The notes under the pieces: model-generated
Told to the model about the DNA's origin: nothing
What the model saw: only the letters and a program-made list of their open reading frames with translations
Databases searched by the model: none
Program-made: the position numbers and the translations under genes
Assembly (NCBI GenBank): GCA_937967755.1
Contig: CALBTA010000013.1
Coordinates: 1 to 13,039 of the forward strand
Direction: 5' to 3'
Length of the DNA: 13,039 nt
Source of the DNA: an uncultured Planctomycetaceae bacterium
GTDB lineage: Bacteria; Planctomycetota; Planctomycetia; Pirellulales; Pirellulaceae
Shown here: positions 1 through 7,006 of the stretch, one piece after another
Layout: every line of letters begins with the position of its first letter
How positions within the stretch are numbered: the stretch's first letter is position 1

Positions 1-194
1 CCAGCAGTTCGCCCAATCGCCAGGCGTCGCCGCGAAGCATGCACGTAGGCGGCATCTTCGCTTGCTTTGCCGATGGCAGCGTCCACTGGATCAATGACTA
101 CGTTGAAACTAGCTCAACCATCACCGTCCCTTCGGCTTGGGACAAGCTGAACCTTTCAATGGACGGCGAAGTGCTTTCCGCCGGGTCGTACTAA
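1..194 (+). CDS. DUF1559 domain protein (prepilin-like), C-terminal fragment
   Basis: This is the 3' end of a gene whose start lies outside the window. The reading frame is in phase from position 3 and ends at a TAA at 192-194. About 63 residues are visible. They contain the C-terminal signature of planctomycete DUF1559 proteins: a Ser-x-His-x-Gly-Gly stretch followed by FADGSVHWI, and near the end AWDKLNLSMDGEVL. Family knowledge: DUF1559 proteins carry an N-terminal type IV pilin-like methylation segment and a large extracellular domain, occur in many copies per planctomycete genome, and have no firmly established function. The N-terminal segment cannot be checked here. The gene converges on the next one with only 7 nt between the two stop codons, and no terminator hairpin fits in that gap. 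Confidence 0.85.
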   Translation, partial: SSSPNRQASPRSMHVGGIFACFADGSVHWINDYVETSSTITVPSAWDKLNLSMDGEVLSAGSY

Positions 195-201
195 ACTGGC
201 G

Positions 202-600
202 CTACCAAGGCCCGCGGACGTAGTACACGCCAAACTGATCGGTATGGCTGGGCCAGTAGGGAGTGGGGCGAAATTGCCCTCCGTACCCGCCGCCCACGTC
301 ACCAGGATAGCTGCGACCGAACTGGTGGTAAATCGGCGTGACGGTTGCCGAAGGAACACCCCAACGGTAGTGCGTTTGCAAATTGGCAATCGGCGGAACG
401 ACCAGCGAAACCGGCTTCCCGTAGGCCGTGTGCCGGTAGTTGCCGTGCCAAGGGCGCTGCTGGGCGTGGTGGTACATCCAGTTGTCCGCTTCGCTGTAAC
501 CTTGATAGCCAGGAGGCCCTGCGACAGCTTCAGATGCTGAGCAAGCGAACAGCATTCCGAAAGCGACCAGCGCCAGCGCGATGAGAGTGCATCGTCTCAT
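202..600 (-). CDS. Small secreted planctomycete protein of unknown function
   Basis: The product is 132 residues. It starts with a basic MRR, then a hydrophobic segment (residues 5-20) and a likely signal peptidase I site after AVA at residue 28. The Cys at residue 20 is preceded by LFA, which is a poor lipobox, so a lipoprotein is less likely. The mature part is rich in Tyr, Gly, Pro, His and Trp. It includes VVPPIANLQTHYRWGV (residues 67-82), PIYHQFGR (89-96), and the C-terminus FGVYYVRGPW. I recognise this composition and ending from uncharacterised planctomycete proteins but know no function. An AAGGA ribosome site 7 nt upstream supports the ATG at 598-600. It lies on the same strand as the His-rich secreted protein, 99 nt downstream of it, so the two may be co-transcribed. 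Other overlapping frames lack a signal peptide or ribosome site. Confidence 0.8.
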   Translation of the reverse strand: MRRCTLIALALVAFGMLFACSASEAVAGPPGYQGYSEADNWMYHHAQQRPWHGNYRHTAYGKPVSLVVPPIANLQTHYRWGVPSATVTPIYHQFGRSYPGDVGGGYGGQFRPTPYWPSHTDQFGVYYVRGPW

Positions 601-607
601 GAGAGTA

Positions 608-612
608 TCCTT
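608..612 (-). promoter_or_regulatory. Ribosome binding site of the 132-residue secreted protein
   Basis: AAGGA on the minus strand lies 7 nt upstream of the ATG at 598-600. It fixes the start and favours this reading frame over the overlapping plus-strand frames. Confidence 0.6.
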
Positions 613-624
613 ACGAGGTGGGCA

Positions 625-649
625 TCGGGCGGAGGGGAATTTCGCCCGA
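625..649. repeat. Inverted repeat between the two secreted-protein genes
   Basis: TCGGGCG at 625-631 and CGCCCGA at 643-649 form a perfect 7-bp GC-rich stem around an 11-nt loop. It lies 50 nt after the stop of the His-rich gene and just upstream of the next gene. It could be a terminator or attenuator on the minus strand, or an mRNA stabilising hairpin. No T-run follows the stem on either strand, so intrinsic termination is doubtful. Confidence 0.35.
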
Positions 650-699
650 CGATTGTGGGTGGGGATCGAATTGGCGGGTGGCAGCTCGTGAACTGCCCG

Positions 700-1395
700 C
701 TACGGAGACCGGCGGGGATCGTCCGTCTCACGAATTATCGGACTTCCGCCCCAACTCACATGAACTTCGGTCGCGCCGTGGGGACGGTTGTGGTAGTGCA
801 AATAGTTGCGGTTGTGTTCATACAGAAATTCGTGCGGCAAACACGGCTGATACGTGTAGTACGTCTGAACCGCGGGGTGCGGCGTGTCGTGGGGCGAAGT
901 ATACATCTGCGTCGTCACGCCCCCTTCTGGACCGGTTTGCGGAGCGTAATAGTTGTAAAACAAATCGCTACCACTGCCGCCCACGCCTGGGCCGCAATCG
1001 TACGCGCCGCCGAAGTCATCGCCGTAGGCACCCTCGGAGTAACCATGCAACCCGCAACCATGTGGGCCACACCCGTGATGGTGCCCATGCCCAATACCGT
1101 GATGCCCATACCCATGATGCCCGTAGCCCAGGCGGCCACAGCCACGATGACCATGATGCCCGTGATGACCGTGGTGGCAGCAGGCGCGCGGGGCGTAGAA
1201 ATAATGCAACCAGCGCAGGCAGTGCTTGTTGCGGTAGCATTTGCCGCCGCGGTTTCCGTGGTCGCCGAAAATGATCTGGTTGATCGACCGCCCGCCGCGC
1301 TGCCCAAGGAACTGGGCGCTGGCGTCATGGCAAACGGCAGACAATGCAACGCAGACGAGTATCGCGATTAGAAAGGATTGAAGGGGCCGATCCAT
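700..1395 (-). CDS. His/Gly/Cys-rich secreted protein
   Basis: The product is 231 residues from the ATG at 1393-1395. This start has an AAGGAA ribosome site 8 nt upstream, whereas the TTG two codons earlier would sit only about 2 nt from it. Residues 1-27 form a signal peptide: MDR, a hydrophobic core and ASA before the predicted cut. Residues 72-118 are a low-complexity segment with 17 His and 5 Cys in 47 residues, with repeated HHG units, which could bind metal ions. After a Gly/Asp-rich linker, residues 147-216 are different in character: FYNYYAP, GGVTTQMYTSP, then TYYTYQPCLPHEFLYEHNR and HVSW. That C-terminal part resembles conserved planctomycete secreted proteins of unknown role. The export prediction follows from the signal peptide. 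Metal binding is inferred from composition only. The gene is transcribed away from the topoisomerase VI genes and towards the 132-residue secreted protein. Confidence 0.8.
   Translation of the reverse strand: MDRPLQSFLIAILVCVALSAVCHDASAQFLGQRGGRSINQIIFGDHGNRGGKCYRNKHCLRWLHYFYAPRACCHHGHHGHHGHRGCGRLGYGHHGYGHHGIGHGHHHGCGPHGCGLHGYSEGAYGDDFGGAYDCGPGVGGSGSDLFYNYYAPQTGPEGGVTTQMYTSPHDTPHPAVQTYYTYQPCLPHEFLYEHNRNYLHYHNRPHGATEVHVSWGGSPIIRETDDPRRSP
1042..1182 (-). repeat. HHG-type low-complexity repeat within the coding region
   Basis: This stretch encodes residues 72-118 of the His-rich protein. On the plus strand it reads as imperfect recurring units such as CATGATGCCC and CCGTGATG, matching repeated His-His-Gly codons. 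Such tracts can change length by replication slippage. Confidence 0.6.
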
Positions 1396-1403
1396 CGACA
1401 AGG

Positions 1404-1409
1404 TTCCTT
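1404..1409 (-). promoter_or_regulatory. Ribosome binding site of the His-rich secreted protein
   Basis: AAGGAA on the minus strand lies 8 nt upstream of the ATG at 1393-1395. It selects that ATG over the in-frame TTG at 1399-1401. Confidence 0.6.
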
Positions 1410-1502
1410 AAGACGGTTGTTTGTTGAAGCCGCCTGTCGTTGCGGGTCGTCGTTTGACAGGTGGTTAAGCAAGTATGCTCGATCAACACCGCGCGAGCGC
1501 AT

Positions 1503-1517
1503 CGGCTCGGCGAGCCG
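1503..1517. repeat. 15-nt palindrome CGGCTCG-G-CGAGCCG
   Basis: CGGCTCG at 1503-1509 is followed, after a single G, by its exact reverse complement at 1511-1517. It sits mid-way in the divergent intergenic region, about 108 nt from the His-rich start and 180 nt from top6B. It could be an operator for a dimeric regulator, a hairpin in a long leader RNA, or one copy of a dispersed palindromic repeat. The sequence alone does not decide between these. Confidence 0.4.
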
Positions 1518-1625
1518 GCATCGACCGTAATGGTTGTTTCGGTCTGTAACGCAATTGTGGGTTAGTCTTTATCCGCTGGTCGTACGAAATCGAGCCGTCG
1601 TGTGCGTCGTAGCGGCAAAGTCGGC

Positions 1626-1654
1626 TGGGAGCTTCTCGATACAGCCGTTATAAT
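1626..1654 (+). promoter_or_regulatory. Candidate promoter of the top6B-top6A unit
   Basis: A perfect TATAAT -10 box lies at 1649-1654, 43 nt before the top6B GTG. This would give a short leader of about 37 nt. The hexamer 17 nt upstream, TGGGAG at 1626-1631, matches the -35 consensus poorly (2 of 6). The call therefore rests on the -10 box and its position. Confidence 0.4.
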
Positions 1655-1683
1655 CGTTAGCTTTTAACACGGACGATCTACGC

Positions 1684-1689
1684 GGGAAG
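1684..1689 (+). promoter_or_regulatory. Ribosome binding site of top6B
   Basis: GGGAAG lies 8 nt upstream of the GTG at 1698. The alternative ATG at 1761 has only a GAAG two bases away, so the GTG is the better start. Confidence 0.5.
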
Positions 1690-1697
1690 CGACCAAC

Positions 1698-3725
1698 GTG
1701 AGCACAACTGCCTCGAAAAACGGATCAACGCGGCGACGGCGAAGGGCGACGGCCGAAGATATGGCCCGCAGCCAACGCGACATTTCCGTGAGCGAATTCT
1801 TCGCGAAAAACCGGCATCTGCTGGGGTTCGACAACCCGCGTAAGGCACTACTAACGACGGTCAAGGAAGCCGTTGACAACTCGCTCGACGCGTGCGAAGA
1901 GGCGGGCATCGTGCCGGAGATTTGGGTCCATATCGAGCATATCAAAAAGGACCGCTACAAGGTCGGCATCCAAGACAATGGCCCGGGCATCGTCAAGAAG
2001 AAGATCCCCTTGATCTTTGGCAAGTTGTTGTACGGCTCGAAATTTCATCGCTTGCGAATGAGCCGTGGCCAGCAAGGTATCGGGATCTCCGCCGCGGGGA
2101 TGTACGGAATGCTGACGACCGGAAAGCCGGTCAAGATTCTGTCAAAAACTTCGGTGCGCAAACCGGCGCACTACTACGAAGTGCAAATCAATACGCAAAC
2201 GAACCACCCAGATATCCTGAAAGATATTGAGATCAAGCCGGGCGAGTCAGGCCGCAAACAGCTCGAAAAGCACGGCATTGAATGGGTGAACTATTACGAG
2301 CCGCATGAAGAGGGCGCGAAGCAGGGCGAAGTCAGAAGCGGCACCCGAGTGACGATCGAACTGGAAGCGAAGTACCAGCGCGGCCGCGGCAGCGTCGATG
2401 AGTACCTGTACCAAACGGCCGTGGCCAACCCGCATGTCACGCTACATTACATCGACGCGGAAGACAACGAGACGACTTACTATCGTTCGACGGACGAACT
2501 GCCGCACGAACCAAAAGAGATAAAACCGCATCCTTACGGTGTGGAACTTGGCCGGCTGATGACCATGATGAAGGCCTCACAGGAGCCGACCGTTTCATCC
2601 TTTTTGACGAACTCGTTTTCCCGAGTGTCGCCGGCGATCGCCCGCAAGGTTTGTGAAAAAGCGAACCTCTCCACCCGCTCGACGCTGAAGAAGATCGGCC
2701 GTGATCAGGCCGATGCGATGTACCACGCCATCCAAGAAACCAAGATCAGCAATCCCACGACCGATTGCGTCGTGCCGATTGGCGAAGAGTTGATCCTATC
2801 GGGGTTGTACCAGGTCGTGCCGGGTGAGTTCTATGCCGCGGCCACTCGCCCGCCTAACGTCTACCGCGGCAACCCATTTCAGATAGAAGTCGGCCTGGCC
2901 TACGGGGCGGATGCGCCTGTGCAGCGGATCACAGAAGAGCTTTTGAAACAGTTGCTGGAGGAAACAGACACTCGGACGCTGCGGCAATTCTTGATTCATA
3001 CGTTTAACGGGCTCGGCAGCGAATCGGCTGATAAGATCATCAAAGCGGCGGAAATCGGAACGCGTGTTTCGCCGGGCAAGCTGAAGCCGAAGGACATCAA
3101 GCGGCTGTTGGATGCGATGCAGAACGTCAACATTGCCGAAGGGCAAACGATGAACGTGCTGCGGTACGCCAACCGCGTTCCGTTGCAATTCAAGCCAACG
3201 GATTGTGCGATCACGCAGTCGATCATGCAAACCAATTGGCGTAGCTACGGGCTGACGCAGTCTCGCGGTTCGCTCCCCAACGGCCCGGTCACGGTCATGG
3301 TTCACATAGCCAGCGTTTGGGTTCCTTACACGAGCGAATCCAAAGAAGCGGTCGCATCATACCCTCAGATTCAAAAAGAGCTTCGCCTGGCGCTACAATC
3401 GGTGGGGCGAAAGCTGGGAATGTATTTGCGGAAACGGCTGAAAGTTAAACAGCAAGGCGATCGGCGCAACGTGTTCCTGCGTTACCTAGGGGAGGTCGCC
3501 AAGGCGGTCAGTGATATCAACGATGCCGATCAGTCGAAGCTCTACGACCAACTGGTCGAGGTAGCGAAACGCCGCACATCGGACGCCGATGTGAAGCTCG
3601 ACAAACATGGCCGCCCCGTGGATGATGAGGAACTCGAACTGGGCGAGAACGTCCTGATCGTTGATCCGGCGGAAATGGAAGAAGAGTTATTGTCGATGGT
3701 TGGAGCGGAGGTGACGGAAGAGTAA
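1698..3725 (+). CDS. top6B: DNA topoisomerase VI subunit B (GHKL ATPase)
   Basis: This is the ATP-binding subunit of type IIB topoisomerase. With Top6A it passes one duplex through another to relax supercoils and decatenate DNA. The product is 675 residues from a GTG start, with a basic N-terminal extension (RRRRR at 12-16) before the conserved ISVSEFF. The GHKL ATPase domain is clear: N-box [10 protein letters not shown] (56-65), G1 box DNGPGI (93-98), [11 protein letters not shown] (107-117), the ATP-lid Gly-rich [15 protein letters not shown] (123-137), and GTRVTIEL (215-222). A helix-two-turn-helix region lies roughly at 300-345. The transducer domain follows, with the switch-region sequence NRVPLQFKP at 492-500. 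The acidic C-terminal tail (640-675) is long. Length and order fit archaeal Top6B. The top6A gene follows after 78 nt, the usual B-then-A order. An N-terminal start at Met22 (1761) would remove only the basic extension. Identification is firm. Confidence 0.96.
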   Translation: MSTTASKNGSTRRRRRATAEDMARSQRDISVSEFFAKNRHLLGFDNPRKALLTTVKEAVDNSLDACEEAGIVPEIWVHIEHIKKDRYKVGIQDNGPGIVKKKIPLIFGKLLYGSKFHRLRMSRGQQGIGISAAGMYGMLTTGKPVKILSKTSVRKPAHYYEVQINTQTNHPDILKDIEIKPGESGRKQLEKHGIEWVNYYEPHEEGAKQGEVRSGTRVTIELEAKYQRGRGSVDEYLYQTAVANPHVTLHYIDAEDNETTYYRSTDELPHEPKEIKPHPYGVELGRLMTMMKASQEPTVSSFLTNSFSRVSPAIARKVCEKANLSTRSTLKKIGRDQADAMYHAIQETKISNPTTDCVVPIGEELILSGLYQVVPGEFYAAATRPPNVYRGNPFQIEVGLAYGADAPVQRITEELLKQLLEETDTRTLRQFLIHTFNGLGSESADKIIKAAEIGTRVSPGKLKPKDIKRLLDAMQNVNIAEGQTMNVLRYANRVPLQFKPTDCAITQSIMQTNWRSYGLTQSRGSLPNGPVTVMVHIASVWVPYTSESKEAVASYPQIQKELRLALQSVGRKLGMYLRKRLKVKQQGDRRNVFLRYLGEVAKAVSDINDADQSKLYDQLVEVAKRRTSDADVKLDKHGRPVDDEELELGENVLIVDPAEMEEELLSMVGAEVTEE

Positions 3726-3803
3726 CCTTTTCCTCGGTCCACCAGCCCGGTTCGAAGTCTTGGGCGAGCGAAGAGCAATCGCAATTCTACGGAATATCAC
3801 TCG

Positions 3804-4967
3804 ATGGCTAAAAAGAAGACACAGCGCAAAGCTCCCTCGGCGAGCAACGATAAGGTGAAGCTTTCGGCCCGCGACAAGCGAACCATCGGTGAACTGAAAG
3901 GCCTCGCCGATTCGGTGGTGGCCGCAGCCACACGAAAACGCGATCCTTACCTGGACATCCCATCCCGAACGCTCAGCAATGTTCGCTTCAACAAAAGCAA
4001 ACGCATCATCGAAATGGGTAGGGGGACCAACCGGCGGCAGTTGTTTGACCTGTCTCAGGCCAAAGCCTATATGCGGACCATGCTGGTCGCCAAAGGCTGC
4101 AATCAGCTCATTCTGCAGGGCAAAAACAGCAGCATCCGGGGGTTGTACTACGCCCTGAAGGGAAAGATTAAGCCGACTAACGAACACACTTTCGACGAGC
4201 AGTCTGATTGCGACCCGATGATCGAAGACTTGGAAGTTTTGATCAACGGGCTGCGCGAAGAGTTGCACCTGTTCGCTGAAAAGAAAGGCGACATGGTCGG
4301 CAACGTTGTACTGAACGACAACGGCGATGAGATTGACTGCAGCCGGATGGGCAGCGGCGGGTACGGTATCCCATCGATTGTCGAACCAGAAGTGATTCAG
4401 TTCGACCGCAAGAAGACCACCGCGAAGTTTGTACTGCACGTTGAAAAAGGAACTGTTTGGCAACGATTCAATGAAGACAAGTTTTGGCGTGAGCACAACT
4501 GCATTCTCACGCACGGGGGCGGGCAGCCCAGCCGAGGTGTTAGGCGGCTACTTAACCGTCTGCACAATGAGCTAAAGCTGCCGATTTACTGCGTGCTGGA
4601 TAACGATCCCTGGGGGTACTACATCTACAGCGTGATCAAACAGGGGTCGATCAACCTGGCATACGAATCGCGCCGCATGGCTGTGCCCGGGGCGAAGTTT
4701 CTGGGGCTGCGGGCGGGTGACTTCGAACGCTGCGGTCTTTCCGATAGCGTACAGATTGCCATGAACGACCATGATAGGAAACGGGCTCGCCAAATCGCCA
4801 AGTACCCCTGGTTCGAGCACAAAAAGCCCTGGCAAAAAGAGATTCAGAAGATGCTCGACAACGACTTCAAGCTGGAAGTCGAAGCGTTGATCAGCCGTGA
4901 TATCAGCTACGTCACGGAAACCTACGTGCCCGAGCGCCTCGCCAGCCCAAAGGACTGGCTGGATTGA
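3804..4967 (+). CDS. top6A: DNA topoisomerase VI subunit A (Spo11-like)
   Basis: This is the DNA-cleaving subunit of topoisomerase VI, homologous to the meiotic break enzyme Spo11. The product is 387 residues, a normal family length. The winged-helix (CAP) domain carries the catalytic tyrosine motif SIRGLYYALKG at 110-120. By alignment with Spo11 the second Tyr (Y116) should form the phosphotyrosyl-DNA bond. The Toprim domain supplies the Mg-binding acids: E214 in HVEKGTV and D266/D268 in LDNDPWGYYIYSVIKQGS (265-282). SGGYGIPSIVEPE (184-196) and LTHGGGQPSRGVRRLL (235-250) are further conserved blocks. The motif has Gly113 where many homologues have Asp or Glu after the Arg. The N-terminal 25 residues are Lys-rich. 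The upstream sequence has only a weak GGA ribosome site, so translation may be linked to top6B. No truncation or frameshift is seen, and an active enzyme is expected. Confidence 0.95.
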   Translation: MAKKKTQRKAPSASNDKVKLSARDKRTIGELKGLADSVVAAATRKRDPYLDIPSRTLSNVRFNKSKRIIEMGRGTNRRQLFDLSQAKAYMRTMLVAKGCNQLILQGKNSSIRGLYYALKGKIKPTNEHTFDEQSDCDPMIEDLEVLINGLREELHLFAEKKGDMVGNVVLNDNGDEIDCSRMGSGGYGIPSIVEPEVIQFDRKKTTAKFVLHVEKGTVWQRFNEDKFWREHNCILTHGGGQPSRGVRRLLNRLHNELKLPIYCVLDNDPWGYYIYSVIKQGSINLAYESRRMAVPGAKFLGLRAGDFERCGLSDSVQIAMNDHDRKRARQIAKYPWFEHKKPWQKEIQKMLDNDFKLEVEALISRDISYVTETYVPERLASPKDWLD

Positions 4968-5136
4968 AGCCGGCGTTCTAATCCCTACCAGCGGCGCAAG
5001 CCTCTTCGATTGCGCATTCAAAGCTGAGGCGAATAAATTTCGCACGCGGTCTTTTGACCTCTGCCCGGTAGGTTCTATCCTTCCAGGGGGGAGCATCGTC
5101 GCGCCGCGAGGGTCGTCTTCCCTTTACTCCATGTAC

Positions 5137-5142
5137 GGGGAG
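5137..5142 (+). promoter_or_regulatory. Ribosome binding site of the AAA+ ATPase
   Basis: GGGGAG lies 9 nt upstream of the ATG at 5152. It supports this start over the ATG at 5131, which has no such site, and over the long upstream extension of the frame that overlaps top6A. Confidence 0.6.
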
Positions 5143-5151
5143 ACGCAAAAC

Positions 5152-6678
5152 ATGTCGGCTGAGACGCAACTGTCGCCGGAAGAAGCTTCGCTCAAAGCGC
5201 AGCTTATGGAAATGATGCGGGAAACGAACGCCTTGTCCGCGCGCGCAGAATCGCCGGCACAACCATTGCCGAAAAAACAGGCGGCCGCACCTTCGCGTGG
5301 ACCCACACCGCGTCCCGCGACCCCGGCGAACATCCAGTTTACAGAGAAGCCTACGCAACAATCCAGCGCCGCGACTCGCCCGGTGCGCGAGGCAGACACA
5401 GCCACGTCCGGCCCGTTTACCCCCTGGGAACCTGAGACGATTGAAGCCGCTGGCTTGACCGACAGCGAAGTCGAAGCCCTGATTCTCAAGTGCATGCTGA
5501 CCTGCGGCAATATCACTGGGCGCCAGCTAACCGAGCAGCTTCGGCTTTCGTTTAACATTTTGCAGCGGCTGCTCGCGCAACTGAAACTCAACCGGCTGGT
5601 GGGTTACAAAGCCGACGCGGGCTTGAATGACTACCAGTACGAATTGACCGATCTCGGCAACGATCGCGCCCGACGCTATTCGCAGAACTGCACTTACTTT
5701 GGTGCTGCGCCCGTCTCGTTCGACGAGTATTGCGCTGCCATCGCGGCGCAAACAATGACCGCGAAGAAGCCAAGCCGCGCAGATTTGGAACGGGCGTTCG
5801 GCGAGTTGGTTCTGAGCGATGAGATGTTCAGCCAGCTCGGCCAGGCGTTGCACGCCGGCAAAGGGTTGTTCCTGTACGGTGCACCGGGTAACGGCAAGAC
5901 GAGTATCGCCCAACGTGTGACAGCCGCATACGGAGAGACGATTTGGATTCCTCGTTGCGTGAGCGTCTTCGGAGAAATCATTCGCCTGTTCGACCCCAGC
6001 AACCATGAAGAAGTACCGCTCCCGCCATCGGCGGGGCTGGTCAATGATCGCCCGATCGATACGCGCTGGGTGCGAATCCGCCGCCCCACGATCGTCGTCG
6101 GGGGCGAACTAACGATGGATAGCCTGGAGATCAAGACGAATTCCCAAACCGGCGTTGGCGAAGCGCCTCTGCAAATGAAAAGCAACGGCGGCACGTTTGT
6201 CATCGACGACTTTGGCCGTCAACGCATGAGCACAGACGAATTGTTAAACCGTTGGATCGTACCGTTGGAATGCGGGTACGACTTCCTTGACCTCGCAAGC
6301 GGGCGAAAAATTCAAGTTCCGTTCGATCAGCTCATCGTCTTCTCAACGAACCTGGAGCCGGCTGACCTGGTGGACGAGGCATTCCTTCGCCGGATTCCAT
6401 ACAAGTTGGATGTGTTGGATCCGACGGATTCGCAATACCGAACTTTGCTTTGCTTGATGGCCAACAATCTGGGCATTCAATGCTCCACCGAAATGGCCGA
6501 CTATCTGATTCAAACGCATTACACCAAGGCGTCCCGGCCGCTGCGGTTTTGCCACCCTCGCGATCTGCTGCGGCAGGTGTCAAATTTCTGCAGCTTCCAT
6601 GAAATCGACCCCGTGGTCACGAAGGAAAACATCGACGCCGCCGTCAAGAATTACTTTGCCGCATTGGCGGTCGAGTAG
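5152..6678 (+). CDS. Winged-helix AAA+ ATPase of unknown role
   Basis: The product is 508 residues from the ATG at 5152. The open frame runs back to 4897 inside top6A, but that part is non-homologous-looking and lacks a ribosome site. Residues 1-95 contain a short charged helix and then a Pro/Ala/Thr-rich disordered linker. Residues 100-170 look like a winged helix: helices around 103-145, then a wing, then YELTDLG. The AAA+ core begins near 210, with Walker A GAPGNGKTS (243-251), Walker B FVIDDFGRQ (349-357), sensor 1 FSTNLEP (397-403), the paired Arg finger candidate FLRRIPYKL (411-419), and a lid helix region SRPLRFCHPRDLLRQV (461-476) with sensor-2-like Arg. The second Walker B acid is Asp rather than Glu. 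I recognise the core as a distinct bacterial AAA+ group with this VGGEL / IDDFGRQ pattern but cannot name its substrate. It lies 184 nt after top6A on the same strand, so co-transcription is possible. A dedicated promoter in the gap is also possible. Confidence 0.88.
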   Translation: MSAETQLSPEEASLKAQLMEMMRETNALSARAESPAQPLPKKQAAAPSRGPTPRPATPANIQFTEKPTQQSSAATRPVREADTATSGPFTPWEPETIEAAGLTDSEVEALILKCMLTCGNITGRQLTEQLRLSFNILQRLLAQLKLNRLVGYKADAGLNDYQYELTDLGNDRARRYSQNCTYFGAAPVSFDEYCAAIAAQTMTAKKPSRADLERAFGELVLSDEMFSQLGQALHAGKGLFLYGAPGNGKTSIAQRVTAAYGETIWIPRCVSVFGEIIRLFDPSNHEEVPLPPSAGLVNDRPIDTRWVRIRRPTIVVGGELTMDSLEIKTNSQTGVGEAPLQMKSNGGTFVIDDFGRQRMSTDELLNRWIVPLECGYDFLDLASGRKIQVPFDQLIVFSTNLEPADLVDEAFLRRIPYKLDVLDPTDSQYRTLLCLMANNLGIQCSTEMADYLIQTHYTKASRPLRFCHPRDLLRQVSNFCSFHEIDPVVTKENIDAAVKNYFAALAVE

Positions 6679-6710
6679 CCAGAACCCTTAACCGTTGTCA
6701 CGTTTCCACC

Positions 6711-6947
6711 ATGACGATCAAGACCAGCGAAATTCAAGCGTTCGCCACGTTCCTAAGAGAAGAGTACAACGCCAAGCCGATGCTGCGTACCGGCGAGGAC
6801 GGTGAGTTGCTGCGAGCGGTTTTCGGAGCAAACTTGCTGATCATCAGCATGTTCAAGGACGACAGCGCCGACGTTTGGTGTAGCGATGACTCGTGGCTGA
6901 CCCAAATTTGGTCGCGCTGGTCGGAACACTGTGCACCGGTCGCGTAG
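6711..6947 (+). CDS. Small hypothetical protein downstream of the AAA+ ATPase
   Basis: The product is 78 residues, starting 32 nt after the ATPase stop on the same strand. Codon choice, with many C or G third positions, is like that of its neighbours. The protein is soluble and mixed in charge, with helical-looking segments at 5-19 and 27-48, and it is Trp-rich near the C-terminus (W56, W62, W67, W70). It has no signal peptide, no membrane segment and no motif I recognise. No ribosome site is visible before the ATG, which lowers confidence. Two frames on the opposite strand overlap it, but neither has a better start or a recognisable protein. If real, it would be the last gene of the plus-strand unit and could be an accessory of the ATPase. 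That is position-based inference only. Confidence 0.5.
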   Translation: MTIKTSEIQAFATFLREEYNAKPMLRTGEDGELLRAVFGANLLIISMFKDDSADVWCSDDSWLTQIWSRWSEHCAPVA

Positions 6948-7006
6948 CTGCGCCGCAAGAGCCATGGCGGGCCCTGGGCCATTGCACGGCGTCGACAGGC
7001 TATTCG

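Larger units (their letters stand above)
1396..1697. other. Divergent intergenic region between His-rich protein and top6B
   Basis: About 300 nt without a convincing gene separate two divergently transcribed units. It must contain promoters for both. I see a TATAAT box and ribosome site for top6B at its right end, a 15-nt palindrome at 1503-1517, and the ribosome site of the minus-strand gene at its left end. No clear promoter for the minus-strand gene could be picked out. Confidence 0.6.

Noticed and set aside
655..1371. Long plus-strand frames opposite the His-rich protein
   Set aside because: They mirror the repetitive His-rich gene, giving Val/Met/Ala- or Arg-rich low complexity, and have no ribosome site. 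The minus-strand frame has a signal peptide and an SD.
1454..1479. TTGACA ... TATGCT as a promoter
   Set aside because: The two boxes are only 14 nt apart, too short for a normal sigma-70 promoter, and they lie far upstream of top6B.
5054..5079. TTGACC ... TCTATC as a promoter for the AAA+ ATPase
   Set aside because: The spacing is only 14 nt and the -10 match is weak, so it is not convincing.
4897..5151. N-terminal extension of the AAA+ ATPase frame overlapping the end of top6A
   Set aside because: It overlaps a well-supported gene and lacks a ribosome site, while the ATG at 5152 has GGGGAG at good spacing. The extension has no domain-like sequence.
6964..6982. ATGGC/GCCAT hairpin in the convergent gap as a bidirectional terminator
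   Set aside because: The stem has only 5 pairs, with no T-run on either side. The neighbouring GCCATGGC and GGGCCC palindromes are short enough to occur by chance in GC-rich DNA.
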